NCBI GenBank assembly: GCA_964422415.1
Contig: CAYRBI010000004.1
Coordinates: 1-64,000 of the forward strand
Origin: OLB16 sp964422415
Lineage (GTDB): Bacteria; Hinthialibacterota; Hinthialibacteria; OLB16
Length of the DNA stretch: 64,000 nt
Direction: 5' to 3'
Shown in pieces: positions 44,744 through 53,173 of the stretch; position 1 is the stretch's first letter, and each line of letters starts with the position of its first letter. A program made the position numbers and the translations under genes. The notes below the pieces were generated by a model. That model did not search any database, had not been told where the DNA came from, and saw nothing but the letters and a program-made list of their open reading frames with translations.

Positions 44744-45820
44744 TCATCCAACTTCGCCGGGTTGTTCCTCCAGGGTTTCTCGAGCTTCGGAGAAGGACTT
44801 GAGGGAAACTCCCTCGATGGACATGCAGATGAACCCATACAAGATGACCGGAAAGATCTGGAAGAAATGCGCCAGGTAAGCCACCGCCGTGGCAGCCGGC
44901 ACCGCCACCCCGAAACAGATCGAGAGGGCCATCTGGAAGCCAAGATGGAAGGGGCCGACATATCCAGGAGCCTGCGGGAGCGAAACCGCTATCGCCACTA
45001 GGAAGACCACCAGGCCCGCCTGCGCCCAGGAAAGATCCACTCCGAAGACTCCGCTCAGAATCTGGACATTAAGAATTACCATCCACCACACCATGAAGGT
45101 CCAGAACCAGGCCAGTATGAAATCCTTGGGGCTGCGGAAAACCGCGATACCGCTGTGGAAGTGGTCAACCAGCCGGTCCGTGAAATGAATTCCCCGTGCA
45201 CCCAAGAGACCCGAGAAAACGCGCAAGATTCGTTTGAGTTGCTCGGGAATCAGGCAGATCGCGAGAACCCCGACGATTCCCACCACGAGTATGGCCACCG
45301 AGGACTTTTGGGCGATGGCGACCAGGCCATCAAAGGTATAACTCGATCCGAACATCTCCACCGGATGAGCACGGGCATCAAGCGCGATGGTGGGACCCGC
45401 GAACCAAAGCGAGAGGACCAGCAGGATCAACATACTACCCATGTCAAAGAGACGGTCCGCGCCATGGAAGGCCATCGCTGTTGCTAAGGGGACATTATAG
45501 AGACGGTAGGGAAGATAAACCCGGATGGCCTCTCCCGCGCGCAGTGGCAGGATCGAATTACCCAGGAACATCATCCCGGTCATGGTACAACAAGCCTTGA
45601 GCCCCACCTCGGGGTAGTTGGCCAGAATACGGTGGTAACGGAAACCACGAAAGACGATGTTCATCATCATCACCAGCCCGGAGAGGAGGAACCAGGGCCA
45701 GGAGGAGGCCTTGGACTCGATCATCCCCACCACTTCACCGAAGTTGACCTTGCGGAAGGTGAACCAGAGACAAAACGCGCTGATAAAAATGAGGACGGAA
45801 ATGAGGGCTGTTCTCTTCAT
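44744..45820 (-). CDS. LPG-synthase-type flippase-like membrane protein (UPF0104)
   Basis: This 358-residue protein is nearly all membrane helices, with the AglD/LPG_synthase_TM pattern (LFDMGSMLILLVLSLWFAG, LPQAPGYVGPFHLGFQMAL). It lacks the cytoplasmic lysyl-transferase domain of MprF, so a lysyl-PG synthase role is unlikely. Such stand-alone proteins often sit in glycolipid or surface polymer pathways. It is followed by no obvious partner. Confidence 0.85.
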   Translation of the reverse strand: MKRTALISVLIFISAFCLWFTFRKVNFGEVVGMIESKASSWPWFLLSGLVMMMNIVFRGFRYHRILANYPEVGLKACCTMTGMMFLGNSILPLRAGEAIRVYLPYRLYNVPLATAMAFHGADRLFDMGSMLILLVLSLWFAGPTIALDARAHPVEMFGSSYTFDGLVAIAQKSSVAILVVGIVGVLAICLIPEQLKRILRVFSGLLGARGIHFTDRLVDHFHSGIAVFRSPKDFILAWFWTFMVWWMVILNVQILSGVFGVDLSWAQAGLVVFLVAIAVSLPQAPGYVGPFHLGFQMALSICFGVAVPAATAVAYLAHFFQIFPVILYGFICMSIEGVSLKSFSEARETLEEQPGEVG

Positions 45821-45931
45821 AGGCGGTCAGGGTGACAATATCCTTCCAAGCGAAAGGAAGCAACGGGGGTGGAGGAATAGACTAGTCGTCCTTTCGATAG
45901 ATTTCCGACAATCCTTTTTATATAGACCTGC

Positions 45932-46174
45932 TCATTCAAGGTTAATCTGGAGCAGATCCTCTTTGTTGAGGTGATGATGGTCACATAAATCGGCCAGTAT
46001 GGAGTTGAGCGTACCGATTTGGAGGGGATCATGTGCGGGGATTGTAATGTGGTGTTCCCCGAAGTCGTTAGTGGTCAAACGAATGTGACTACCCGGCTGA
46101 TGTGATGCTGTATACCCTAGTTTCGTGAGTGCATGTATCAGATCTTTGGCTGATAGATCTCTTGGCAGCTTCAC
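45932..46174 (-). CDS. hicA: HicA-like mRNA interferase toxin
   Basis: This 80-residue protein has the HicA dsRBD-like fold and its catalytic histidine in QPGSHIRL. The sequence AKDLIHALTKLGYTASHQPG is family-typical. Its GTG start overlaps the HicB stop by 4 bases (GTGA), so the antitoxin gene is upstream and translationally coupled. HicA toxins cleave mRNA and tmRNA. The order HicB then HicA is less common than the reverse but known. Confidence 0.88.
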   Translation of the reverse strand: MKLPRDLSAKDLIHALTKLGYTASHQPGSHIRLTTNDFGEHHITIPAHDPLQIGTLNSILADLCDHHHLNKEDLLQINLE

Positions 46175-46392
46175 AGAGCAAGGACCTCATCCTGAACTCG
46201 GTGTAAACGGACAATTCTTGGGGCGTCCGCTCGATCTGGAAAATGGCAACGGACCGCATCGATCACATGAGCACGGAGTTCATCCAGGGTATCCCCCTGT
46301 GTAAAGATCGAATGCCCCAGCCCTCGTGCCGTGAAGCCGCCATCCGCCTCTTCTTCAACCAGGAAAATGATCTCTGTCATCTTTACCCTCAC
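46171..46392 (-). CDS. hicB: HicB-like antitoxin
   Basis: This 73-residue protein has the short HicB-like pattern EIIFLVEEEADGGFTARGLG, then GDTLDELRAHVIDAV. It lacks a C-terminal DNA-binding domain, so autoregulation may come from another part. It is the partner of the HicA gene that follows. The start may be GTG 46392 or ATG 46380; both have purine-rich sequence upstream. Confidence 0.82.
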   Translation of the reverse strand: MRVKMTEIIFLVEEEADGGFTARGLGHSIFTQGDTLDELRAHVIDAVRCHFPDRADAPRIVRLHRVQDEVLAL

Positions 46393-46558
46393 TTGATCCT
46401 TCCTTTATGATCGCACATATTCAAGTCATGGACACCTGGTAACGGATAGAACCTGAGCCTGGGTGAATCAACAACCAACAGATAGAGCGTGGACAATACT
46501 CAGAGTGGGGGCTGAAAATAGACCTCTCCATTATAAATGACTTCCAGGAGCCAGCACC

Positions 46559-46774
46559 ATGAAACCTTACCCCATCGAGGGCATGGAATGGGGCATCAAG
46601 ATCGGGGGAGTAATTGGCTTTACTGTTGGATCGGGTCTGTGGTTTTATTGGTCGGGCTACCACTTCATGCGGACAGGCTTGTTGGTTGCTGGGGGATGCG
46701 CTCTGATCGGCGCTTTCTTTGGTTTTCTCCTGGGGGCTCTTTCCGATAAGGTCAGTGGTAAGTGGAAATCGTAA
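46559..46774 (+). CDS. Small two-helix membrane protein
   Basis: This 71-residue protein starts at ATG 46559 with AGGAG about 8 bases upstream. It has two hydrophobic helices with glycine repeats (IGGVIGFTVGSGLWFYWS and LLVAGGCALIGAFFGFLLGA), a pattern seen in glycine-zipper membrane proteins. No family is assigned. It is convergent with the gene at 46784. Confidence 0.65.
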   Translation: MKPYPIEGMEWGIKIGGVIGFTVGSGLWFYWSGYHFMRTGLLVAGGCALIGAFFGFLLGALSDKVSGKWKS

Positions 46775-46783
46775 GAACCTTCT

Positions 46784-47161
46784 TCACCTCGTCCCTCCCA
46801 AGGGGATATAGCTGGCCGGATACTGCTGGTGCTTGATACGCTCCACACAGACTCCTTGGCTCTCCCAATAGACCCGCATTTGCTCATTGGTAGCCTCGAC
46901 ACGAGACTCGATCAGATAGAGATAGGCCTCGATTCCCTGATCTTGTCTGCAGACAAACCGGATGGAGTTTTCCAGGACCAACGCATCCAGTTTGCCAAGG
47001 TACCGTGACTCCTTCCAGACCTGATCAAAGGTCTTTCTCCACATCACATCAGGTGAACCACTCAAAGTCACCTGAAAGGCGAAAAGGTCACCGGGCAGGA
47101 TCTCAATACGGGTGGAGTCGATATCCACTGGTTCATACAAGGAGTGGATGGGAGCACTCAT
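46784..47161 (-). CDS. Hypothetical protein coupled to the glycosyltransferase gene
   Basis: This 125-residue soluble protein (ILPGDLFAFQVTLSGSPDVM, later EAYLYLIESRVEATNEQM) has no recognised domain. Its ATG overlaps the stop of the upstream membrane glycosyltransferase (ATGA), so they are translated together. The function may be linked to the same glycan step, but this is only context. Confidence 0.6.
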   Translation of the reverse strand: MSAPIHSLYEPVDIDSTRIEILPGDLFAFQVTLSGSPDVMWRKTFDQVWKESRYLGKLDALVLENSIRFVCRQDQGIEAYLYLIESRVEATNEQMRVYWESQGVCVERIKHQQYPASYIPLGGTR

Positions 47162-48777
47162 TTTACAGCTGGATCTGGTTCCAGGAGACCTTTCTGGACT
47201 CTCATCAGACGGACCTCCGTATCTTCTTCGAGAATCAGACGATCTACCTGGCCAAACTCCTCTTGAGCGTAGTCCTTGAATTCAGGGAGAGAAAACATCC
47301 CACCTGGTAAAAAACGTCCTTTGGGGGTTCGCCGTCCCCGTACAATCAACCACTGGATCCCTGCGTCTTTGAGTTCCTGGATGAACACCGTGGCCGGAGG
47401 GAGACCACATTGGAAACGCATCTGGTTGGTATCTGCCTCTCCGAGCGCCAGATGCTTTCCAGCCATTAACGCGATCATGGGAGCTGTGCCGGAATCACCT
47501 GCCATGACCGCATCATCTCCCCTGAGAATCTCATTCCATTTGGCCAGCTCATCGGCGGAACGTTCTTCATGTTGCCAGTAGGTGACCGGTTGACGCATGA
47601 AGAGACGGTATTGCCGTGGGATCATGGGATGTGCAATACAGACCAAGAAAAGGAGGCAATAGAAAATCCAAACAACCTTCTTCACCTTGGGGCGTGCTTC
47701 CATGATCAATGGATTCCTCCAACGGTCCAAGGCTAATCCCATGAAACCTCCCGAGAGGAGAGCCAGCGCTGGCAGGAACAAGAGCAGGTAAAAATCAAAG
47801 ATCCGCCCCTGCATGACCAGAAAAACCAGAACGGTCAGGAAATGAACAGCCCCTACAGTAATAAACCGCCACTCATGCTTCATCAAACTGGTTGGTTCTG
47901 TCACCAATGGAGAACTTTTTACCTGTCTGGATGGTGAGGCTTGTCGATTTCCAGCCGGATACCAGCTCAATAACCAGAGAAGAACAGTAGCGGTCAGGAT
48001 ATAAAGACTCCCCTGATTACGAATCCCTACTTGACCGAATACAGGAATGATTCCAGAGGCCGATGGTTCTTTGGAAAGATGATAGGTGACATTCATGTCC
48101 CAAAAGGCTTTGCCACCTACAAGAGTGCCAGTCATAGCCAGAAGGACCAACATGAAAACAACTGTTCCCAAAAACCACCCGCCATCTCGAAACCGTTTGC
48201 TCCGGTCACCCTCCCCCAACCAGAGGATGACTACTAAACCGGGGATACCAGTCACCGCATAGGTCTTGGTCCAGAGCCCCAGTGCCAGACAAAGACCTGA
48301 CAGAGCAGGTCTCTGTCTGAAAGCGAAAAGGAAAGCCAATCCGATGAATGCCAGGGTTTCCGAGATACCGGTGGCATGTGTGCTGGCACGTAATGAGTCA
48401 TAGCTAAACCAATAAATGCTCAGAGGAATCACAGTCCAATAACGGAGATGGGGGGTAAGAATTCTGAAAAAGGCGAAACCCGAGAGCACATGGCAAAGGA
48501 TGGGGATAGCCCGCATCCCGGCAACACTCCAGCCGGTCAGTAATCCTCCGGCCTTCAGAAGCAATAAAAGAATAGGAGGATTGGCATAGAAGAAATCCCG
48601 GTATGGTAGATAGGACCACCCCAGGTCATGGGCCATGTAATAATAAATGCCCTCATCGGAGATATACCAGTGAAAGCATGTGCTCTTGAGGCCAAGATAG
48701 ATGGCAAGGCAGGCAAGGAGTGGTGAGAAATCCCTGATGAAAGAGAAGTATGTGGTCTTACTGGATTGGGAATTCAA
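47158..48777 (-). CDS. GT39/ArnT-like membrane glycosyltransferase
   Basis: This 539-residue protein is a polytopic GT-C-type glycosyltransferase. The first periplasmic loop carries WYISDEGIYYYMAHDLG, with the acidic pair expected of PMT/ArnT enzymes, then YRDFFYANPPILLLLLKAGG. About ten hydrophobic helices follow. The C-terminal soluble part has WLIVRGRRTPKGRF. It should use a polyprenyl-phosphate sugar on the periplasmic side of the membrane. The acceptor could be protein or a lipid. Confidence 0.82.
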   Translation of the reverse strand: MNSQSSKTTYFSFIRDFSPLLACLAIYLGLKSTCFHWYISDEGIYYYMAHDLGWSYLPYRDFFYANPPILLLLLKAGGLLTGWSVAGMRAIPILCHVLSGFAFFRILTPHLRYWTVIPLSIYWFSYDSLRASTHATGISETLAFIGLAFLFAFRQRPALSGLCLALGLWTKTYAVTGIPGLVVILWLGEGDRSKRFRDGGWFLGTVVFMLVLLAMTGTLVGGKAFWDMNVTYHLSKEPSASGIIPVFGQVGIRNQGSLYILTATVLLWLLSWYPAGNRQASPSRQVKSSPLVTEPTSLMKHEWRFITVGAVHFLTVLVFLVMQGRIFDFYLLLFLPALALLSGGFMGLALDRWRNPLIMEARPKVKKVVWIFYCLLFLVCIAHPMIPRQYRLFMRQPVTYWQHEERSADELAKWNEILRGDDAVMAGDSGTAPMIALMAGKHLALGEADTNQMRFQCGLPPATVFIQELKDAGIQWLIVRGRRTPKGRFLPGGMFSLPEFKDYAQEEFGQVDRLILEEDTEVRLMRVQKGLLEPDPAVK

Positions 48778-48826
48778 GAGAATGTCGCAGCTATCCGATT
48801 TTCTTGTGGCACCCCAAGTTACCCTC

Positions 48827-48835
48827 TGTTATAAT
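48827..48835 (+). promoter_or_regulatory. Extended -10 promoter for the receiver gene
   Basis: TGTTATAAT forms an extended -10 (TGn then TATAAT) about 75 bases before ATG 48909. No good -35 lies at normal spacing; the nearest, TTGTGG at 48804, is 20 bases away. The extended -10 would compensate. Confidence 0.5.
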
Positions 48836-48908
48836 CACATTTGGTGAAACTGTCTATCATAAGTTGAAGGGATATTTTGTTTGCCGGGAGAGGGGGGCTC
48901 AACCTGAG

Positions 48909-49361
48909 ATGGCTGCTGAGATCTTCATCATCGGAGCGGATAGCGATACTGGCTCGCAGATCGAGAATGTTCTCGAAGCGGTCGGATATAAGATCCGGTC
49001 ATTTCTGGGTGTTCCGCAGGCCATGGTGGCCTTACACCCGCTGACGACACATTTGGTCTTCATCGATACAGCCACCGCCGGATTCGATCTAGCCGATGAA
49101 ATCGAGGCCATTCAACGTGTCGCTCCCAGTATCGAGATTATCCTGATCGCGGACTACCAGGATCCGCTCATCGAGGATGATGCCAAGAAGCATCGTATTG
49201 GTCTTTGGCTCTACCGTCCCTTCACCCCGCAAGAGATCATTCTCAAGGTCTTTTCGGCCCTGGAGGGGGCAACCTCAATTGGTCCGGATGGGCTTCCAGA
49301 ACAGGATACCCGCCACGGACACCGGGCGGGAGGTGTCCGAAAGAGTCCACAAGAGAACTAA
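48909..49361 (+). CDS. Stand-alone receiver-like domain protein
   Basis: This 150-residue protein has the CheY fold without an output domain. The acidic pair is in GADSDTG and the phospho-acceptor Asp in LVFIDTATAG. The usual Lys before Pro-Phe on strand 5 is Arg (LYRPFTP), and the Thr/Ser on strand 4 is Ala (LIADY), so phosphorylation chemistry may be altered or absent. About 30 extra C-terminal residues are disordered and basic. GAGAGGGGGG lies upstream of ATG 48909. No histidine kinase is nearby. Confidence 0.75.
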   Translation: MAAEIFIIGADSDTGSQIENVLEAVGYKIRSFLGVPQAMVALHPLTTHLVFIDTATAGFDLADEIEAIQRVAPSIEIILIADYQDPLIEDDAKKHRIGLWLYRPFTPQEIILKVFSALEGATSIGPDGLPEQDTRHGHRAGGVRKSPQEN

Positions 49362-49416
49362 ATCACTCTCCTTACATTGACTTCCTTCTCTTTTCCCTTT
49401 TGAATGGGACAATTCA

Positions 49417-50055
49417 ATGGAAAAGAGGATCTGTGTGTCCATGAAACAACCCGATATCCCATTAGAAATCCGTCTCTACCTGATCGACGGTTCCCAGGCC
49501 TGCTTCAAACAAATGGATGCCGGGATCTCACAGCGGATTGTCTCCCAAATTCAGCCGGAAAGGATCTTCTCTCAGCCTTACCTGGCCATGGCTGGCGCTT
49601 CCTCGCTGACCGGGATCCCCTGCTCCAAAGTGGCCGCCATCGAGTTTGTGACCGAGGTTTATCCAGGTTGGGCTTTTCCGAAAGAAATTTCTGATATTGT
49701 CGAGATCACCGAAGACAGTTTCCGGGCGGGATTTATCTCCTTCCGGCAGGCTCTACGGATAAGAGCCCAAACCCCTGAGGTGGGTGATCCCTATGTGAGT
49801 TATGGCGAACTCCTCCTCGCTGGTGGGAAGAAGATCCATGTCGAAGTCCATGGAGTCATCCGTAACATTGTGGAGCAACGCCGTCTGGTCCACCAGGTTT
49901 TCTACGCTCCCTGCCTAACCGCACGCCGGCGTGAGGGCGGTGCGCTCCTTGTGAATCCCGCGAATCTTCTCACAGTCGAATTCAGCCCCGGGCCTCGCGA
50001 GGCTCCCAATACCGCCTGGCCGGCGGAAAGCACAGCGGCCTGGCGGGAAGAATAA
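49417..50055 (+). CDS. Hypothetical protein, unknown
   Basis: This 212-residue frame is open and looks coding throughout. It has mixed alpha/beta segments (IPLEIRLYLIDGSQACFKQM, YGELLLAGGKKIHVEVHG) but no recognised domain and no signal or membrane segment. The ATG at 49441 (MKQPDIPLEI) has GAGG upstream and may be the real start. It follows the receiver gene by 55 bases; TTGACT (49376) and TTGAAT at 17 bases could be its own promoter. Confidence 0.6.
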   Translation: MEKRICVSMKQPDIPLEIRLYLIDGSQACFKQMDAGISQRIVSQIQPERIFSQPYLAMAGASSLTGIPCSKVAAIEFVTEVYPGWAFPKEISDIVEITEDSFRAGFISFRQALRIRAQTPEVGDPYVSYGELLLAGGKKIHVEVHGVIRNIVEQRRLVHQVFYAPCLTARRREGGALLVNPANLLTVEFSPGPREAPNTAWPAESTAAWREE

Positions 50056-50059
50056 ACTC

Positions 50060-53038
50060 TCAGTAGCCCGCGAAGGTGGATTTCCAACTGGTTCGCAAGG
50101 CCTCTACCGGTTCATCGAGACACACCTTGCCATCCAAACCGCTGACTTGGAGTGTGGAGGTTTCCTGAACTATACCCACACATTGGCAGGGCAATCCCAC
50201 GAACAACTTCTCAAATTCCGCCTTGACCGTGGGAGAGACACTGACCACAAACCGTGAGGGGCTCTCGGAAAAGAGGATGGAATCCTCTCTTCCCATCTTT
50301 TCCGCGAGAGGAACCTTTATCAGATTCACGGAAACTCCAAGGCCACCCGCGAAGGCGGATTCCGCCAGGGTAATGGCCAATCCTCCGTCTGAGCAGTCAT
50401 GACATGAGCGGACTAAGCCCTTGGCCGTGGCCGCTGCCAAAGCTCTATAAAGGGGAACCGATTCTCCGGTGTGGACTTGTGGGACACGGTCTCCGAGTTG
50501 CCCCAATTCAGCCAAGAATTCGGAACCGCCCAACTCATCGCGGGTCCAACCCAGGACATAGACCAGGTCGCCCGCTGTCTTGAATTCCATCGATACCCCC
50601 TTGGTGAGGTCAGGCATGACCGCTACGGCAGTTACCAGGAGTGTTGGGGGAATGCTGATCTTGCGATCCCCAAGGCGGAAATCGTTCTTCATGCTGTCTT
50701 TGCCTGAGATCAGGGGTACTTCATAGGCCAGGCAGATGCGTTGTAGCCCCTCCAAGGCACGGACTAGCTGAGCCATTTTGTAGGTGGCATCCGGATTAGA
50801 GGGTGAAGGAACCGGGTCTGGCCAACAGGTGTTGTCGAGGGCAGCTATTTCCTCCATCGGCGCTCCCACACACAACAGGTTGCGGACTGCCTCATCGACA
50901 GCATTCTCAGCCATGGCTCCCGCATCCAGGTCACTGTAGCGGGGGACGATTCCACAGCCGACCGCCACTCCAGTGGTGTTATCCAGGAGAGGTCTCAGGA
51001 TGGCTGCATCGCCCGGACCATCGTGCTGGACTCCCTGGAAGGGTTTCAGAACTGACCCACCCTGGACCTCATGGTCATACATGCGGACAAAAGGTTCCTT
51101 GCTACAGACATTGAGCCGTTTCAGGATGCGGTGCAGCATCCCGCCCAGGTTTTCTGGCTTTGGTAGTTGGGGTGAGGACAATGCGGGTGGATTCCATACA
51201 GCGGGGAGCTCCATCACTGGCCACCCATCATGGAGAAACTTGAGATCGATGAGCGCCACAATCTTCCCCTCGTAACACACCTCGAGGAAGCCGGAGTCGG
51301 TGAATTCGCCGAGATCACTGGCCTCGACCGAGCGCCGCTTGGCCAGTGTGCAAAAAGCCTCCAGTTTTTCTGGGGGAACCACGATTGACATGCGTTCCTG
51401 AGCCTCGGAAACAAAGATTTCCCAGGGAGCCAACCCCGCGTACTTGAGAGGAGCTTTTTCCAGGTTCAGGCGGATTCCACCACTGAGCTCAGCCATCTCG
51501 CCCATGGAGGAGGACAGTCCCCCCGCGCCGTTATCGGTCAGGCTGCGGTACAATCCGAGATCGCGTGCCTCCAGGAGGAAGTCCAGCACCTTACGCTGAG
51601 TGATTGGATCCCCGATCTGAACCGCAGTCACCGGGGAATCGGCATGAAGGGCCTCGGAGCTGAAGGTTGCGCCGTGGATCCCATCTTTGCCGATCCGTCC
51701 GCCGATCATGACCGCCCGGTCACCGGGACGAACATCACGTTTCTCGCCCGGTTCGCCATCGACCATGGCGGGCAAGAGCCCCCCGGTGCCACAGAACACA
51801 AGTGGACGTCCCGTGAAACGGTCATCGAAGATAATGGCTCCATTGATATCGGGAATCCCCGAGGTGTTGGCTCCATCCAAAACGCCCCGGTGGACTCCGC
51901 GCATGATGCGCCGTGGATGAAGCAGGGGCGGGGGGAGCTCGCCGGAGAAATCGGGTGGGCCGAAACAGAACACATCGGTGTTGAATAAGAGACGGCATCC
52001 CTTACCTGTGCCCATCGGATCGCGGTTGACACCCACGATACCGGTCAGCGCGCCGCCATAGGGATCCAGCGCGCTGGGTGAGTTGTGCGTTTCGACCTTG
52101 ACTGTGAGGTGGTAATCTGGGGTCAGACGGATCGCGCCAGCGTTGTCATGGAAGACTGAGACCAACCAATCCTTCTTCCCGGACAGGAGCTGAGTGGTCT
52201 TGACGATCGTAGTCTTGAACAGGTTTTCAATCCGGCGCGGGCCGCCCTTTTCATCGTAATAATCCACATTGCTTCCGAAGATTTTATGCTTGCAGTGTTC
52301 CGACCAGGTTTGGGCCAGGACCTCCATCTCGACATCGGTGGGATCTTTGGGCAGGCCCCGTCCAGTCCGCAGGTTTTGGATCTCAGGATTTTGGAAGTAG
52401 TTCCGGATAGCGAGCATCTCCTCCAGGGTCAGCGCCCAGGTGTTCCGCCTCGAAAGACCTTCCAATTCGGCCTCGGAGATGCTCAGGTCATAGGTTCCAG
52501 CTGGGGGGCTGGAGGGGAGTTTGACACGCGGGATGCGCGGGCCGAAACCAGCTCCGCTCTCCAACTCACTCTTGTCATGAATGCGGGCTTCCTCGATGAG
52601 GTTGTTGGCCAACATACCCTTGGCAAGCCGCTCGACATCCGTCCGGGAGAGATTCCCACCTTTGAGGACATAAGCAGTGGCGGTGAAGACAGTCCGTTCG
52701 CTCTCACTGGGGAGATTCAAATAATCAGCCACCACCTCGGAGGCGGTCAGGCCGACATTGTCGGTTACACCGGGACGGAATCCGACCTCGATCCAGTAGT
52801 CCCAGTCCCGCAGGATCGGACCCCCGATGGTGGAGATTTCCGCCACGGGATCCGCCAGAACCCCGCTTCGCAGGCCTTCGAGCTGGTTATCACTCAACTC
52901 CAAATCAATGGAATAGACATCCACAACACGGGCGCGTCCGATTTGTATTCCAAATTCTTCCTTGGCACGGTGGACTAAACCCGCCCCGCGTGGATCCACT
53001 AGGTCTTCCCGTGTGGTGACTTCGATACGATGAGCCAT
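50060..53038 (-). CDS. purL: FGAM synthase PurL with N-terminal PurS-like domains
   Basis: This 992-residue protein makes formylglycinamidine ribonucleotide from FGAR, ATP and glutamine-derived ammonia. Residues 1-80 (HRIEVTTREDLVDPRGAGLV) resemble PurS. Residues 80-165 (YWIEVGFRPGVTDNVGLTAS) look like a second PurS-like copy. The PurL core follows: EVLAQTWSEHCKHKIFGSN, VKVETHNSPSALDPYGGA, DNGAGGLSSSMGEMAELSGG and HDCSDGGLAITLAES. It lacks the C-terminal glutaminase of the 1300-residue E. coli enzyme, so a separate PurQ is required; none is in this window. It stands alone here with a good promoter upstream. Confidence 0.92.
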   Translation of the reverse strand: MAHRIEVTTREDLVDPRGAGLVHRAKEEFGIQIGRARVVDVYSIDLELSDNQLEGLRSGVLADPVAEISTIGGPILRDWDYWIEVGFRPGVTDNVGLTASEVVADYLNLPSESERTVFTATAYVLKGGNLSRTDVERLAKGMLANNLIEEARIHDKSELESGAGFGPRIPRVKLPSSPPAGTYDLSISEAELEGLSRRNTWALTLEEMLAIRNYFQNPEIQNLRTGRGLPKDPTDVEMEVLAQTWSEHCKHKIFGSNVDYYDEKGGPRRIENLFKTTIVKTTQLLSGKKDWLVSVFHDNAGAIRLTPDYHLTVKVETHNSPSALDPYGGALTGIVGVNRDPMGTGKGCRLLFNTDVFCFGPPDFSGELPPPLLHPRRIMRGVHRGVLDGANTSGIPDINGAIIFDDRFTGRPLVFCGTGGLLPAMVDGEPGEKRDVRPGDRAVMIGGRIGKDGIHGATFSSEALHADSPVTAVQIGDPITQRKVLDFLLEARDLGLYRSLTDNGAGGLSSSMGEMAELSGGIRLNLEKAPLKYAGLAPWEIFVSEAQERMSIVVPPEKLEAFCTLAKRRSVEASDLGEFTDSGFLEVCYEGKIVALIDLKFLHDGWPVMELPAVWNPPALSSPQLPKPENLGGMLHRILKRLNVCSKEPFVRMYDHEVQGGSVLKPFQGVQHDGPGDAAILRPLLDNTTGVAVGCGIVPRYSDLDAGAMAENAVDEAVRNLLCVGAPMEEIAALDNTCWPDPVPSPSNPDATYKMAQLVRALEGLQRICLAYEVPLISGKDSMKNDFRLGDRKISIPPTLLVTAVAVMPDLTKGVSMEFKTAGDLVYVLGWTRDELGGSEFLAELGQLGDRVPQVHTGESVPLYRALAAATAKGLVRSCHDCSDGGLAITLAESAFAGGLGVSVNLIKVPLAEKMGREDSILFSESPSRFVVSVSPTVKAEFEKLFVGLPCQCVGIVQETSTLQVSGLDGKVCLDEPVEALRTSWKSTFAGY

Positions 53039-53067
53039 CAGTTTCTCTCTTTCAGGATGGTGGTGGC

Positions 53068-53095
53068 ATCATAACCGGCTGGAGAGGGTGGACAA
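53068..53095 (-). promoter_or_regulatory. Candidate purL promoter
   Basis: On the minus strand TTGTCC (53095-53090) and TATGAT (53073-53068) are 16 bases apart, about 30 bases before the purL ATG. Confidence 0.5.
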
Positions 53096-53103
53096 GAAGG
53101 GAG

Positions 53104-53135
53104 GGCTTGGCGGATAGATCAAGCCTTGCCAAGCC
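53104..53135. promoter_or_regulatory. Dyad upstream of metal operon, candidate operator
   Basis: GGCTTGGC (53104-53111) is the exact reverse complement of GCCAAGCC (53128-53135), 16 bases apart. It abuts the -35-like TTGACA at 53138. It lies between purL and the metal transporter operon. The DtxR-like domain encoded in that operon is a possible ligand, but the sequence is not a classical DtxR or MntR box. Confidence 0.4.
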
Positions 53136-53137
53136 GT

Positions 53138-53166
53138 TTGACAATCTCTACTCCGCGTTTTAGCGT
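53138..53166 (+). promoter_or_regulatory. Weak candidate promoter close to the metal operon start
   Basis: TTGACA (53138-53143) is perfect. At 17 bases the -10 would be TAGCGT (53161-53166), a poor match. Transcription would begin at or next to ATG 53174, implying a nearly leaderless mRNA. Confidence 0.3.
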
Positions 53167-53173
53167 GAAGTCC

